Notes under the pieces: model-generated | What the model was told of the DNA's origin: nothing | Database searches by the model: none | What the model saw: only the letters and a program-made list of their open reading frames with translations | In this document: one piece after another, positions 8,642 to 19,262 of the stretch | Numbering within the stretch: position 1 is the first letter of the stretch | Layout of the letters: each line of letters begins with the position of its first letter | Origin: Deinococcus sp. Marseille-Q6407 | GTDB lineage: Bacteria > Deinococcota > Deinococci > Deinococcales > Deinococcaceae | Direction of reading: 5' to 3' | Length of the DNA: 64,000 nt | Assembly (NCBI RefSeq): GCF_946848805.1 | Contig: NZ_CAMPFU010000003.1 | Span: 62,001-126,000 of the forward strand | Made by a program: the position numbers and the translations under genes

Positions 8642-9847
8642 ATGACCACCTCCAGTAATGAGCCTTCCGGCACCTCGCCGCTGCACATTGCCGCCATCGG
8701 CACCCTGCTGCTGATGAACGTGTATGCACCGCAGGCCCTGTTGCCGCTGCTGTCCAGAGAATTTCAGGTCAGCACCGCGCAGGTGGGTACCCTGATCGGC
8801 AGCACCACCCTGGCGATCGCGCTGGCCTCGCCGGTCTCGGGCCTGCTGGCCGACGCCCTGGGCCGCAAGCGGGTGATGATGGGGGCTTTCGCCCTGCTGC
8901 TGCTGCCCTGCCTGCTGGCCGCCAACGCGGATACATTCAGCACGCTGAGCGCCGCCCGGTTCCTGCAGGGCCTGCTGATTCCGCTGGTGATGGTAGCAAT
9001 CACCGCTTACCTGGTCGAAGAAACGCCGCGCTGGCAGTACAACCGCCTGCTGACCGGCTATGTGGCCGGCACGGTGCTGGGCGGTTTTCTGGGCCGCCTG
9101 ATCAGTGGTCTGGTGGCGCACGGCGGCGACTGGCACCCCGCCTTTTACGCCCTGCTGCTGACCAATCTGCTGGGGCTGGCGCTGGTGTGGCGGCTGCCGG
9201 CCGAAACGCACTTTCACCCGCAGCGCAGCCGCTGGCGCACCCGGGTGACCCTGGCAGCCCACCTGCGTAACCCGCAGCTGCTGAGCGTCTGCCTGGCCGG
9301 CTTCCTGATTCTTTTCGTGCTGGTGGCCGTGTTCAATACGGTGCCGTTCCGGCTGGCCGCGCCGCCCTACAACCTGGGGCCGGGGCCGCTGGGGCTGATT
9401 TTCGCGGTGTACCTGCTGGGCGTGGTGGTCACACCGGCCACCTCGCCGGTGCTACAGAGCCGGGGGCCCGGCTTCGTGCTGCGGGCGGCGGCCGGCATCA
9501 GCCTACTGGGGCTGGGGCTGACACTGCTGGCCCCACTGCCAGTGATCGTGGTCGGGCTGGCGCTGGCCTCGACCGGGGTATTCATGGCGCAGGCGGCTGC
9601 GCAAAATCTGGTGCAGCAGAGCGTGCACAGTGGCCGCAGCCTGGCCGGTGGGCTGTACAACTTTGCCTATTACGGCGGCGGCGCCGCAGCGAGCGTGGCG
9701 GCCGGGTTGGCCTTCGATGCCGGCGGCTGGCCGCGGGTGGTGCTGCTGTGCGCTGTAGCCTGGGCGCTGCTGCTGGCCCTGAGCGTGTGGGTGCGGCACA
9801 GGAATGCCGGGCACGGCGAGCTGGACCCCCGGGTGTTTCCAGGCTGA
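8642..9847 (+). CDS. MFS transporter (DHA1-like, YnfM-type)
   Basis: This 401-residue integral membrane protein has about 12 hydrophobic segments. It has the DHA1 pattern: an N-terminal LLMNVYAPQALLPLLSREFQ segment, the A-motif-like loop SGLLADALGRKRVMM between helices 2 and 3, and YVAGTVLGGFLGRLISG in helix 5 (antiporter motif C region). It probably exports a small hydrophobic compound by proton antiport, but the substrate cannot be read from sequence. The start at 8642 is the first ATG of the conserved region. It is divergent from phoX across a 74-bp gap. Earlier in-frame codons lie inside that shared promoter region and are unlikely starts. There is no sign of truncation. Confidence 0.88.
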   Translation: MTTSSNEPSGTSPLHIAAIGTLLLMNVYAPQALLPLLSREFQVSTAQVGTLIGSTTLAIALASPVSGLLADALGRKRVMMGAFALLLLPCLLAANADTFSTLSAARFLQGLLIPLVMVAITAYLVEETPRWQYNRLLTGYVAGTVLGGFLGRLISGLVAHGGDWHPAFYALLLTNLLGLALVWRLPAETHFHPQRSRWRTRVTLAAHLRNPQLLSVCLAGFLILFVLVAVFNTVPFRLAAPPYNLGPGPLGLIFAVYLLGVVVTPATSPVLQSRGPGFVLRAAAGISLLGLGLTLLAPLPVIVVGLALASTGVFMAQAAAQNLVQQSVHSGRSLAGGLYNFAYYGGGAAASVAAGLAFDAGGWPRVVLLCAVAWALLLALSVWVRHRNAGHGELDPRVFPG

Positions 9848-9920
9848 GCTGCCGGCGGCGGCGTGGGGCGAGAAAAGCCGCCGCGTACTGCTCAGGCGTT
9901 CAGCAGCACCCCTGTCCCAG

Positions 9921-10904
9921 CTAGCGCTCCTCGAACACCCCCGTCGACCGGAAGCGTTCGGCGCGGCCGGCCAGCAGTTCTTCGGCGCTCAGGCCGCTCA
10001 GCTCGCGCAGGTGGCGGCTGACCGCCTCGCCCAGCGCCTCGGCGGCGGCCTGCTTATCCAGGTGCGCGCCGCCCTCGGGCTCGGGAATCACTTCCTCCAC
10101 AATGCCCAGTTCCAGCAGGTCCGGCGCTGTCAGCCGCAGGGCCTCGGCGGCCAGGGGCGCTTTGCTGGCATCCTTCCAGATGATGCTGGCACAGGCCTCG
10201 GGCGAAATGACCGAATACCAGGCATTTTCCATGATCAGCACCCGGTTGCCCACGCCGATTGCCAGTGCACCGCCGGAGCCACCCTCGCCAATCACGGCGC
10301 AGACAGCCGGCACCCGCAGGCGGCTCATGCGCTGAATGCTCTCGGCAATCGCCCAGCCCTGCCCACGCTCCTCGGCCTCGATGCCGGGATAGGCCCCCGG
10401 CGTGTCAATCAGCGCCACCACCGGCAGCCGGAACTTGTCGGCCAGGTCCATCAATCTCTGTGCTTTGCGGTAGCCTTCCGGGTTGCTCATGCCGAAGCGG
10501 CGCTTGATTTTGGTCTTGGTGTCGCGGCCTTTTTGTTGCAGCAGCAGCATCACCGGGGTGCCCTGCCACACTGCCGGCCCGCCCAGCAGCGCCGGGTCAT
10601 CGCCGTAGAGCCGGTCACCGTGCAGCTGCGTGAAGTCCTCAGTCAGCAGCTCCACATAGTCCAGCGCGGTGGGGCGTCCCGGCGCGCGGGCCAGGCCCAC
10701 CCGTTCCCAGCGCTCGCCGCCGGCCGGGGCCTCCGGGGCCGCCAGCCCTGCCTCACGCTCGGATTCGTCGTGGCGCAGTTTGGCGACTTCCTCGCGTAGT
10801 GGGGCCAGCGCCGCTTCCAGGTTCTGCCCGGTCTTGCGGGCGGTCTGTTCCAGGTCGCGCACCTTGTGTTCCAGGTCGCGGATCAGGTCGGCCATCGCAC
10901 TCAC
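9921..10904 (-). CDS. accA: Acetyl-CoA carboxylase carboxyltransferase subunit alpha
   Basis: AccA is one half of the carboxyltransferase that moves CO2 from biotin to acetyl-CoA to make malonyl-CoA for fatty acids. The 327-residue product starts with a coiled N-terminal helix ([20 protein letters not shown]), then shows [28 protein letters not shown], and the core [40 protein letters not shown] and [20 protein letters not shown]. All are diagnostic. It overlaps accD by 4 bases (10901-10904), so the two subunits are made from one mRNA in equal amounts. The ATG three codons in (MADLIRDLE) is an alternative start. Confidence 0.97.
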   Translation of the reverse strand: MSAMADLIRDLEHKVRDLEQTARKTGQNLEAALAPLREEVAKLRHDESEREAGLAAPEAPAGGERWERVGLARAPGRPTALDYVELLTEDFTQLHGDRLYGDDPALLGGPAVWQGTPVMLLLQQKGRDTKTKIKRRFGMSNPEGYRKAQRLMDLADKFRLPVVALIDTPGAYPGIEAEERGQGWAIAESIQRMSRLRVPAVCAVIGEGGSGGALAIGVGNRVLIMENAWYSVISPEACASIIWKDASKAPLAAEALRLTAPDLLELGIVEEVIPEPEGGAHLDKQAAAEALGEAVSRHLRELSGLSAEELLAGRAERFRSTGVFEER

Positions 10905-11764
10905 CCGGTCACCTCCGCCTGCGGGGCGCGGGTCAGCAGCCGCAGCAGTCTGGCCAGATAAGCCCGCTGCTCGCGGCGGTCCACCACATCGTCCAGCATG
11001 CCGTGTTCCAGCAGGAACTCCGAGCGCTGAAAGCCTTCGGGCAGGTTCTGGCGGATGGTCTGCTGAATCACGCGCGGCCCCGCAAAGCCGATCAAGGCGC
11101 CCGGCTCGGCGATGATCACGTCGGCGATGGTGGCAAAGCTGGCAGTCACGCCGCCGGTGGTGGGGTCGCTCAGCAGGCTGATATAGGGCAGGCCCTTTTC
11201 GTGCAAACCCTCCAGCGCCACGGTGGTTTTCGCCATCTGCATCAGCGAGAGTGCGCTTTCCTGCATCCGTGCCCCACCGCTGGCTGCCACCAGCACCAGC
11301 GGCAGCCCCTGCTCGGCGGCAGCTTCGGCGGCGCGGGCAATTTCCTCGCCCACCACGCTGCCCATGCTGCCCCCGCTGAAGGCAAAGTCCATCACGGCGG
11401 CTATGACCGGCACGCCTTCAATCCGGCCGCGGCCGGTCAGAATCGCCTCGGGGCGGCCGGTTTTGGCCTGCGCTCGCTGCAGCCGCTCGGGGTAGCTTTC
11501 GGTGTCCACAAACTGCAAGGGGTCGGCCGGAAACACCCGGCCCGACAGCTGCTCGAAGCTGCCGGGGTCCAGCAGCACGCCTACGCGTTGCTGGGCGTCC
11601 AGCCGCAGGTGGTGCCCGCAGCGGGGGCACACCCAGCTGTTCGCGTCGAGGTCTTTGTTGTAGACGGTTTCCTTGCAGGCAGGACACTTGGTCCAGAGTT
11701 CGGGCAGGTCGGCCCCGGCCTGTGACTGGGGCCGCCGCCTACGGAAAAAATGCTCTAGCGCCAT
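10901..11764 (-). CDS. accD: Acetyl-CoA carboxylase carboxyltransferase subunit beta
   Basis: AccD pairs with AccA in the carboxyltransferase. The 287-residue product has the N-terminal four-cysteine zinc ribbon (CPAC at residues 27-30 and CPRC at 46-49). The crotonase-like core follows, with [59 protein letters not shown] and [20 protein letters not shown]. The length is normal. AGGAGG lies upstream of the start codon on the coding strand, a strong if slightly distant ribosome-binding site. It is the first gene of the accD-accA pair. Confidence 0.97.
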   Translation of the reverse strand: MALEHFFRRRRPQSQAGADLPELWTKCPACKETVYNKDLDANSWVCPRCGHHLRLDAQQRVGVLLDPGSFEQLSGRVFPADPLQFVDTESYPERLQRAQAKTGRPEAILTGRGRIEGVPVIAAVMDFAFSGGSMGSVVGEEIARAAEAAAEQGLPLVLVAASGGARMQESALSLMQMAKTTVALEGLHEKGLPYISLLSDPTTGGVTASFATIADVIIAEPGALIGFAGPRVIQQTIRQNLPEGFQRSEFLLEHGMLDDVVDRREQRAYLARLLRLLTRAPQAEVTG

Positions 11765-11820
11765 TCGATTTTCGCCTCCTGATCGGGGGCCATTTTACGC
11801 GGCGCCAGCGCATTCTTTCT

Positions 11821-11847
11821 GGACCGGGTTCAGAATTGGCCCGGTCC
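11821..11847 (-). terminator. Hairpin downstream of thymidine phosphorylase
   Basis: GGACCGGG (11821-11828) pairs perfectly with CCCGGTCC (11840-11847) around an 11-base loop, 16 bases after the thymidine phosphorylase stop. There is no long T-run on either strand, so termination strength is uncertain. Confidence 0.5.
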
Positions 11848-11862
11848 TCTGCGCAGAGACTG

Positions 11863-13176
<1,314 letters not shown>

Positions 13177-13210
13177 GCCCTCAGTGTACGGCGGGGCCTA
13201 TGCTGGGTGC

Positions 13211-13798
13211 ATGGCTCTGAATTTCCGCCCCGCCACTCCTGCAGACGCTCCCTTTGCCGGCCCCCTGATTCAGGAGGCGATCGGCGACATCGGCTGGCAG
13301 CTGACCGGCACCGGCAGCGACGAGGCCGCCGCGCAGGCGATTACCCGGCTGTTCGCGCAGCCGGGGCACCGCATGGCTTACGACCCGTGCCTGCTGGCTG
13401 AGGACGCCGAAAGTGGGCAGCCGCTGGGCCTGGCGCTGGCTTACCCCGGCGAACAGTCGGAGGCGCTGGACGAACCGCTGCGGCAGGCGCTGCGCGCCGG
13501 GGGCCGCCCAGCCGACTTTCTCAGCGAAGGCGAACCCGGCGAACTGTACCTCGACACCCTGGCCGTCTCGGGCGCGGCGCGGGGCCGGGGCCGGGGCGTA
13601 GGCGGCCAGTTGCTGGCAGCGCTGGACAGCCGAGCACGCGACCTGGGCCTCGCACGCATCGGGCTGTTGGTCGAGGAAAGCAACCCCGCAGCGCGGCTCT
13701 ATGCCCGCAGTGGCTATCAGCCGGCCGGCGAACGCACCCTGGCCGGGCACCGTTATTTTCACCTGCAGCGCCAGGTGCCCGCGCTCCCCGCCGAATAA
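13211..13798 (+). CDS. GNAT-family N-acetyltransferase
   Basis: This 195-residue protein has the GNAT fold. It begins with FRPATPADAPFAGPLIQEAI, and the acetyl-CoA site is LYLDTLAVSGAARGRGRGVG GQ, where the R-G-R-G-x-G loop binds the pyrophosphate (residues about 118-130). The C-terminal motif ARIGLLVEESNPAARLYARS GYQ is motif B. The acceptor substrate is unknown. The start at 13211 is favoured because TATGCT (13199-13204) lies 6 bases upstream with no Shine-Dalgarno sequence. Its promoter is back to back with that of deoA. The frame stays open further upstream only by running into deoA. Confidence 0.88.
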   Translation: MALNFRPATPADAPFAGPLIQEAIGDIGWQLTGTGSDEAAAQAITRLFAQPGHRMAYDPCLLAEDAESGQPLGLALAYPGEQSEALDEPLRQALRAGGRPADFLSEGEPGELYLDTLAVSGAARGRGRGVGGQLLAALDSRARDLGLARIGLLVEESNPAARLYARSGYQPAGERTLAGHRYFHLQRQVPALPAE

Positions 13799-13874
13799 GG
13801 GCCTGAACATCACGCCAGCACCCAGCCGCAAGCGAGAGCAGCAGGCCGGGGTCAGAGCGTTATTCTGAAGCGCA

Positions 13875-14444
13875 ATGACTGACCAGGACCAGACCCCGGA
13901 CGCGCCCGGCGCAGAGCTTTCCACTAGTGAGACGGCCAGTAGCGAGACTGCCGGCACAGATGTAGCCAGCACAGATGCATCCGGCACCGACAGCGCCGGC
14001 ACCGCACCACTGCCCAAAATGCCGGCCCCGCGCAGCCGCGCCCGCATGCTGGAGGTGGTCTTTCCCAAGGACACCAACTATCATGGCACCGCTTTCGGAG
14101 GCTTCTTGCTGTCGCTGATGGATAAGGCCGCTTCGGTAGCGGCGGTGCGGCACGCCGGCGGCGGCGTGGTCACCGCCCGGATGGACGGGGTGGATTTCCG
14201 CATTCCGCTGCGGGTGGGCGACGCGGTGGCACTGGACGCCCGGGTGATCCGGGTGGGCCGCTCCTCGATGACCATTCAGGTGGATGTCTACCGCGAGCAC
14301 ATGGCCAGCGGCGAGCAGGAACTGGCCACCACCGGCACTTTCGTCTTTGTGGCGGTCTATGAGAACGGCAAGCCCCGCCCGGTGCCGCCGCTAGAAGAGG
14401 GCAGTACCGAGGAAGCCTGGGGCCGCGCCACCAGCCGTCCCTAA
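13875..14444 (+). CDS. Acyl-CoA thioesterase, hotdog fold (YciA-like)
   Basis: This 189-residue product is predicted to hydrolyse acyl-CoA thioesters in the cytoplasm. After a disordered Ser/Thr/Ala/Asp-rich N-terminus of about 45 residues, the hotdog domain begins. It carries [19 protein letters not shown], which resembles the YciA/Acot motif with the conserved N-x-x-G-x-x-x-GG arrangement, then [17 protein letters not shown] and [10 protein letters not shown]. The TATTCT box (13861-13866) ends 8 bases before the ATG, which supports a short or absent leader. The acidic repeat-like N-terminus ([20 protein letters not shown]) is unusual for the family and may be a tether or an interaction tail. 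Confidence 0.85.
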   Translation: MTDQDQTPDAPGAELSTSETASSETAGTDVASTDASGTDSAGTAPLPKMPAPRSRARMLEVVFPKDTNYHGTAFGGFLLSLMDKAASVAAVRHAGGGVVTARMDGVDFRIPLRVGDAVALDARVIRVGRSSMTIQVDVYREHMASGEQELATTGTFVFVAVYENGKPRPVPPLEEGSTEEAWGRATSRP

Positions 14445-14464
14445 GAGCCGCCCTTGCTTCTGGT

Positions 14465-14746
14465 CTACTCGGTGACTTCCACGCCCTTCCAGAACGCCAC
14501 CCGCCCGCGGATCTGGGCGGCGGCCTCCTTGGGCTCGGGGTAGAACCAGGCCGCGTCGCGGTTTTCCTGCCCGTTCACGGTCACGGTGTAGTAGCTCGCC
14601 TCGCCCTTCCAAGGGCAGGTGCTATATGTCTGTGACGGGCTAAAGTATTCGCGCCGCAGGCTCTCGGCCGGAAAGTAGTGGTTGCCTTCCACCACGACCG
14701 TATCGGGAGATTCCGCCAGCACCGCGCCTTGCCAGGTTGCTTTCAT
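14465..14746 (-). CDS. DUF427 domain protein
   Basis: This small 93-residue protein is made almost entirely of one DUF427 domain. Typical features are the start MKATWQGAVLAESPDTVVVE, then GNHYFPAESLRREYF, the STCPWKGEASYY block containing the family's conserved C-P-W-K-G, and AWFYPEPKEAA near the end. The biochemical role of DUF427 is not established. The ATG at 14744-14746 fits the domain boundary, and TAGCAT lies 5 bases upstream on the coding strand. It converges with the thioesterase gene; only 20 bases separate the two stops. Confidence 0.85.
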   Translation of the reverse strand: MKATWQGAVLAESPDTVVVEGNHYFPAESLRREYFSPSQTYSTCPWKGEASYYTVTVNGQENRDAAWFYPEPKEAAAQIRGRVAFWKGVEVTE

Positions 14747-14836
14747 GCCCCATGCTAGCGCCTGCGCTCCCCCCGGCCAGCTGCACAGCCTATTTGTGAC
14801 ATTCCTGCGGGCCAGCCACCGTGAGACTTGGGAGCA

Positions 14837-15439
14837 ATGAACTGGCTCGTCCTGCTCTTTACTCTGCCGCTGCTGGCGCTGGGGCTCTTTTTGCTGTGGC
14901 TGGGCGGTCTGAGCCTCTGGACCACTCTGCTTGGAGGCACTGGCCGGGACACTTACCGCTGGCCGGAGGTGCCCGCCACCGTACTGAGCCACCAGGTAGA
15001 GCATGAACACCGGGGCAACCAGATTGCTCTGTCACGTGGCGCACAGACCGAAACGGTCCGGGCCGCCGTGACCGTCCAGCTGGAAGACGGCACACTGGCC
15101 GAAGTCTGGCCACCTGAACTGGCCCGGATGACGCTGACGCAGCCGCCAGGGCTCAGTTTCCAAGAGTTCATGGCTGCCGCTGACGGCCTGGCCTTGGCCG
15201 AAGCCCAGAAACGCCTACCCGCGGGCCAGACCATTCTGGTGTTGGCGGCGCCGGCCGCACACCGTGTTATTCGAGCGAGCCCGGACGGGCAGCCATGGAC
15301 CGCCGCCTATCCCAGGGGCACCCTGGCCTCCAAGCCGCTCAGCCTGTTGGCCTCGCTGTTTATGCTGGGGTTTGGCCTGCTGCTGGTGCTCTGGGCAGCA
15401 TTGATGTTGCTGCCGAGTACTGCACCAGGGACGAGCTAG
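14837..15439 (+). CDS. Hypothetical membrane protein with two terminal membrane helices
   Basis: I do not recognise a named family, although the layout resembles DUF3592-type proteins. The 200-residue product has an N-terminal hydrophobic helix (LVLLFTLPLLALGLFLLWLG), a soluble region of about 120 residues containing the beta-rich WPEVPATVLSHQVEHE and VRAAVTVQLEDGTLAEVWPP, and a C-terminal helix (PLSLLASLFMLGFGLLLVLW). This suggests an extracytoplasmic or cytoplasmic beta domain held between two anchors. The ATG at 14837 has GGGAGC just upstream; a TTG three codons earlier is possible. The function is unknown. Confidence 0.7.
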   Translation: MNWLVLLFTLPLLALGLFLLWLGGLSLWTTLLGGTGRDTYRWPEVPATVLSHQVEHEHRGNQIALSRGAQTETVRAAVTVQLEDGTLAEVWPPELARMTLTQPPGLSFQEFMAAADGLALAEAQKRLPAGQTILVLAAPAAHRVIRASPDGQPWTAAYPRGTLASKPLSLLASLFMLGFGLLLVLWAALMLLPSTAPGTS

Positions 15440-15499
15440 GCCGGGCAGAAGATGCCTGGGTTCCTGCGCAGAAGACCGGCTTTCTCCTAGACTGACGCC

Positions 15500-15967
15500 A
15501 TGTCAGAAACCCCCAAATCTGCCCGTCAACATCCCCTGGCCGCTCTGGACTGGAGCCACGCCCACCGCGCCGAGATTCAGATGCGTTACGGCGACACCGA
15601 CGCCATGGGCCATCTGAACAACGCCACCTATGTCTCCTATCTGGAAACCGCGCGGGTGCAGATGCTGGCCGAAATGGGCACACCGCTGCACGACCTGCTG
15701 ACGGTGGTGGCGCACATTGAGGTGGATTACATCTCGGAAATCAAGCTGGGCCAGCAGGTCATCGTGGAAACACTGGTCGAGGGTCTGGGCACGTCTTCCT
15801 ACACTTTCGTGGTGCGGGTGCTGGCCGACGGCGTCCCCAGCGCCTACGCCCGGACCGTGCAGGTGAATATCGGTCCCGACAAGCGGCCTGCGCCGCTGGC
15901 ACCCGACCGCCGCGAGTGGATGGAGCGCTTTATGGCAGGCCAGCCCTCGGCCGCCAGCCCCGCGTGA
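15500..15967 (+). CDS. 4-hydroxybenzoyl-CoA thioesterase family protein (YbgC/FadM-like)
   Basis: This is a 155-residue hotdog thioesterase. The motif EIQMRYGDTDAMGHLNNATY places the catalytic Asp of the Y/F-x-D-T-D-x-x-G-H-x-N-N signature near residue 35. It is followed by VSYLETARVQMLAEMG and VDYISEIKLGQQVIVETLVE. It probably cleaves an acyl-CoA or aryl-CoA, but the substrate is not predictable. TAGACT (15488-15493) lies 6 bases before the ATG with no Shine-Dalgarno sequence, consistent with a leaderless mRNA. Its stop overlaps the start of the next small gene (GTGA), so they form a pair. Confidence 0.9.
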   Translation: MSETPKSARQHPLAALDWSHAHRAEIQMRYGDTDAMGHLNNATYVSYLETARVQMLAEMGTPLHDLLTVVAHIEVDYISEIKLGQQVIVETLVEGLGTSSYTFVVRVLADGVPSAYARTVQVNIGPDKRPAPLAPDRREWMERFMAGQPSAASPA

Positions 15968-16269
15968 CTGCGCCTCACTACGGCGACACCGCCGAGCACC
16001 TGGGCCACCGCTGGCGGCGGGTGGATACCCTGCCGCGCCTGCTGGCCGAGGGGTGGCGGCGCGACCTGGCCGAAGGCGGTGTGGTCAGCGCGCTGCTGAC
16101 CCCGGCCGGCTGGTCGGTGGCAGCGCCCGTTTACGAGATCATCGCCGGAAATTATCTGGGCGATGTGGGCCTCTACGTACCCGAGGTGCAGTACGCCGAG
16201 GCGCTGGAGCTGCTGGGCTTTGAGGAGGACGTCAGCGCAGGGGAAGACCCACTCTCGCTGGACGTGTAG
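15964..16269 (+). CDS. Small hypothetical protein coupled to the thioesterase gene
   Basis: This 101-residue product belongs to no family I recognise. It starts at GTG 15964, overlapping the thioesterase stop by 4 bases (GTGA), and reads VTAPHYGDTAEHLGHRWRRV, then LLAEGWRRDLAEGGVVSALL. It ends with the acidic LELLGFEEDVSAGEDPLSLD. No signal peptide or membrane helix is visible. Codon use matches the surrounding genes, and the overlap supports real translation by coupling. It may be a small accessory to the upstream enzyme, but that is inference from position alone. Confidence 0.6.
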   Translation: MTAPHYGDTAEHLGHRWRRVDTLPRLLAEGWRRDLAEGGVVSALLTPAGWSVAAPVYEIIAGNYLGDVGLYVPEVQYAEALELLGFEEDVSAGEDPLSLDV

Positions 16270-16302
16270 GGTCAGGCAAACTGAGGCCGGCTCACAGAAA
16301 CA

Positions 16303-16339
16303 CAGAAAAGCGGGCCGGGCGCCCACGGCACCGGCCCGC
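16303..16339 (-). terminator. Rho-independent terminator of the M29 aminopeptidase gene
   Basis: GCGGGCCGG (16310-16318) pairs perfectly with CCGGCCCGC (16331-16339). On the reverse strand the hairpin is followed by TTTTCTGTG, and it lies 33 bases after the aminopeptidase stop. It may also stop transcription coming from the plus-strand pair. Confidence 0.7.
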
Positions 16340-16372
16340 CTGCTCCGCGCAAGGCGCAGAAGCGTCAAGGCT

Positions 16373-17620
16373 TCAGATGACAAACTCACCAGCGCGCATC
16401 ACCGGTTCACGCTGGCCTTCTTTGGTGATGCCGTCCACGTCCATGGTGGCGCTGCCAATCATCCAGTCCACGTGCACGATCGAATCGTTGCCGCCGTGTG
16501 CCATGAATTCCTCGTCGCTCATCTCGGTGCCGCCGGCCACGTTAAAACGGTAAGCGGCGCCCAGCGCGATGTGCGAGGCGGCGTTCTCGTCATAGAGGGT
16601 ATGGAAGAAGAACAGGCCCGACTGGCTGATGGGGCTGGAGTGCGGCACCAGCGCCACCTCGCCCAGGTGCGCCGAGCCGCCGTCGGTGGCAATCAGTTCC
16701 TTGATGGTCGCTTCGCCCTGTTCGGCGCTAACTTCGACCGCCTGGCCGTTCTCGAAGCGCATGCGAATGCCGCTGATCAGCACACCGTTGTAGCTGAGCG
16801 GCTTGGTGCTGACCACCACGCCGTCCACCCACTCACGGTGCGGCGCGGTCCAGACTTCCTCGGTCGGGATATTGGGCACGAAGCGGCCCTGTTCGGCTCC
16901 GGTGCTGTCGCTGGCGCCGCCGCCCCAGACGTGATCATCGGCCAGGCCCACCGTCAGGTCGGTGCCGCCGGCAGCGTCCTTGAAGTGCAGCGCAGCGTAG
17001 CCCTTGTCGGTCAGGTAATCGCGGCGGGTCTTCAGGGCAGCGAGGTGGTCTTCCCAGGCCTGGATGGGATCCGGCTGGTCGGCACGGGTGGCGGCGAAGA
17101 TGGCGTCCCAGTGCTGTTCCACCGCTTCCTCGGCGCTCACATCCGGGAAAATCTGGCTGGACCACTCGGGCAGCGGCGCCGTAATCAGGTTCCAGTTGAC
17201 CGAGTTGGTCATCACCTTTTTGCTGTAGGGCTTGCGGTAGGTGCTCAGCGCCCGCGACTGCTGGGTCACGCGGGCCGCGTCCACCCCGCCCAGCAGGCCA
17301 GGGTCGGTCGAGCGAATCGCCAGCACGGCGCCGCCCTCGTCTACCGTTTCCATCTCGGCGTCCACCCGCCACTTGCTCAGCTGATCGAAGCTGCCTTCGG
17401 GGGCTTTCTGGTAGCGCAGCAGGTTGACGGCGTCATCGTCCCAGCGCACGTCCACGAAGCTGGCGCCGGCGTCGTAGGCAGCTTCCACCAGAGCGCGGGC
17501 CAGGGGCGCCGTTTCGACCGGCGCTTCGATCAGCAGGCGCTGGCCGGGACGCAGGCCCACGCCGGTCCGCACAGCCAGCTCAGCGTACTTCTTCAACTTC
17601 TCGTCAAAATTTTGAACCAT
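16373..17620 (-). CDS. M29-family aminopeptidase (AmpS/aminopeptidase T type)
   Basis: M29 enzymes are cytosolic dimeric metalloaminopeptidases. The 415-residue product is the usual length. Recognisable blocks are the N-terminal KYAELAVRTGVGLRPGQRLL, FVDVRWDDDAVN, NIPTEEVWTAPHREWVDGVV (the conserved N-[ILM]-P-T-E-E-V-x-T-[AS]-P), GEVALVPHSSPIS, LFFFHTLYDENAASHIALG (metal ligands Glu and His) and HVDWMIGSATMDVDG near the end. TATCGT (reverse strand, 17627-17632) lies 6 bases before the ATG, so the mRNA is probably leaderless. It stands alone and is followed by a terminator hairpin. Confidence 0.95.
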   Translation of the reverse strand: MVQNFDEKLKKYAELAVRTGVGLRPGQRLLIEAPVETAPLARALVEAAYDAGASFVDVRWDDDAVNLLRYQKAPEGSFDQLSKWRVDAEMETVDEGGAVLAIRSTDPGLLGGVDAARVTQQSRALSTYRKPYSKKVMTNSVNWNLITAPLPEWSSQIFPDVSAEEAVEQHWDAIFAATRADQPDPIQAWEDHLAALKTRRDYLTDKGYAALHFKDAAGGTDLTVGLADDHVWGGGASDSTGAEQGRFVPNIPTEEVWTAPHREWVDGVVVSTKPLSYNGVLISGIRMRFENGQAVEVSAEQGEATIKELIATDGGSAHLGEVALVPHSSPISQSGLFFFHTLYDENAASHIALGAAYRFNVAGGTEMSDEEFMAHGGNDSIVHVDWMIGSATMDVDGITKEGQREPVMRAGEFVI

Positions 17621-17735
17621 AGCTTCACGATACTGCGCCCGGCCGCTGGCAGCAGAGAATCTCCGGCAGTGGAACGGCGGGCCGGGAATCCAGCGCTCCG
17701 GCTACCGTGGGAAAGCCACCTTGTCGCCTTACGGC

Positions 17736-17764
17736 TTGACCCTCCCCCATCAGGCGTGTATATT
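17736..17764 (+). promoter_or_regulatory. Sigma-70-type promoter of tRNA-Pro
   Basis: TTGACC (17736-17741) and TATATT (17759-17764) are separated by 17 bp, close to the vegetative consensus. The tRNA begins 17 bases after the -10 box, so a transcript starting near 17771 would have a short 5' leader. Confidence 0.75.
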
Positions 17765-17780
17765 TCTCGGTGCTGAACGT

Positions 17781-17860
<80 letters not shown>

Positions 17861-17863
17861 AAG

Positions 17864-17896
17864 AACTCCTTCCTGTCTTGGAAGGAGTTTTCTTTT
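17864..17896 (+). terminator. Rho-independent terminator of tRNA-Pro
   Basis: AACTCCTTCC (17864-17873) pairs perfectly with GGAAGGAGTT (17880-17889) around a 6-base loop, followed by TTCTTTTT. It starts 7 bases after the tRNA CCA end. Confidence 0.9.
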
Positions 17897-17963
17897 TGGA
17901 ATCGGCTTTTGGGAGTGATGCCCAGCAGCCGGCCCGGAGACCGGCCGCCGTGGGCGCAGAAGC

Positions 17964-18806
17964 TCAGTTGCAGGCCACACCGTCGCCGTCGCTGTCCAGT
18001 TCGGGGCGGTAAGCGGGGCTGTCCTTGCCCATCCGGCTGTAGCCACCGGCCGCGGCCGCGGCGCAGTTGGGAAAGTAAATTTCGCCGCTGGCCGCTGGTG
18101 CCTGTGCTGCACCGCCACTGTCCTTGCCCTGATCCTGGTAATACTCGGTGGGATCGGCAATCACCTCATCGCTGGCGGCCGGTGCCGGCTGAGCGGGGGC
18201 CGCAGTGCTCTCTGCTTTGGGCGCTGCCTTCGGGGCAGGAGTGCTCTGATTGGCCGCCGGCGCCGCAGGCTTAGGCTGCGCCGACGAACTGTGAGCGGGA
18301 GCCGCTGGCGCCGACTGGTTGCCGCTGGTGGGGGTGGACTGCGCCGGAGTTGGGGCAGGCGGCGCCGACTGTGCAGGCGCCGCTTGGGCCGGGGCCGCAG
18401 GCGCCGGAGTTGTCTGAGCGGGTGACTGCTGGGCCGGAGTAGTCTGGGAAGGCGCTGACTGGGCGGGCGCCGGCGACCCTGACTGACCGCTGGGCGCCGC
18501 CGGAGTCGCCTCAGAAGAAGGAGCTGGGGTGGAGGCCGGCGTGCCTGTGCTGCCACTGACCGGAGCGCTCACGGCATCTGCCGGTTGCGATTCGGTCCCG
18601 GAAGTGCTGACCGCCGATGCGTCCGTAGACTGGGTGGTGGCAGCCTGGGAGGTGGTCGTCTGGGAAACGGTCTGCTGTGAAACCGTCTGGGTGGTGGTTT
18701 TCTCTTCTTTGGTGCAGCCGGCCAGCAGGCCCGGCAGCAGGGCCAGCAGCAGGAAAGCGGGCAGGCGGGGGGTAAGAGCGGCGGCAGGATCAAGTCTGTC
18801 AGTCAC
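17964..18806 (-). CDS. Excalibur-domain lipoprotein with a long disordered linker
   Basis: This 280-residue product is predicted to be an extracytoplasmic lipoprotein. From GTG 18806 the signal contains [14 protein letters not shown] (lipobox LAGC). A low-complexity Ala/Pro/Ser/Thr/Gln stretch of about 200 residues follows. The C-terminus is an Excalibur calcium-binding domain, with [20 protein letters not shown] and [12 protein letters not shown], where the D-x-D-x-D-G-x-x-C loop binds calcium. The start is set by GAGGTGA just upstream of the GTG on the coding strand; the ATG ten codons earlier is unlikely. Such proteins are thought to work at the cell surface, but their role is not established. 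Confidence 0.85.
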   Translation of the reverse strand: MTDRLDPAAALTPRLPAFLLLALLPGLLAGCTKEEKTTTQTVSQQTVSQTTTSQAATTQSTDASAVSTSGTESQPADAVSAPVSGSTGTPASTPAPSSEATPAAPSGQSGSPAPAQSAPSQTTPAQQSPAQTTPAPAAPAQAAPAQSAPPAPTPAQSTPTSGNQSAPAAPAHSSSAQPKPAAPAANQSTPAPKAAPKAESTAAPAQPAPAASDEVIADPTEYYQDQGKDSGGAAQAPAASGEIYFPNCAAAAAGGYSRMGKDSPAYRPELDSDGDGVACN

Positions 18807-18920
18807 GGGGTCACCTCGGTGCAGGGCCGGCGACATCTCACCAGCTCCAGCAGTCTTTCTTTTGTAATCTACCCTACGGTGAGAAGCGTGCGCCTGGCAC
18901 CCACACCCAGAAAGCCTGGA

Positions 18921-19258
<338 letters not shown>

Positions 19259-19262
<4 letters not shown>
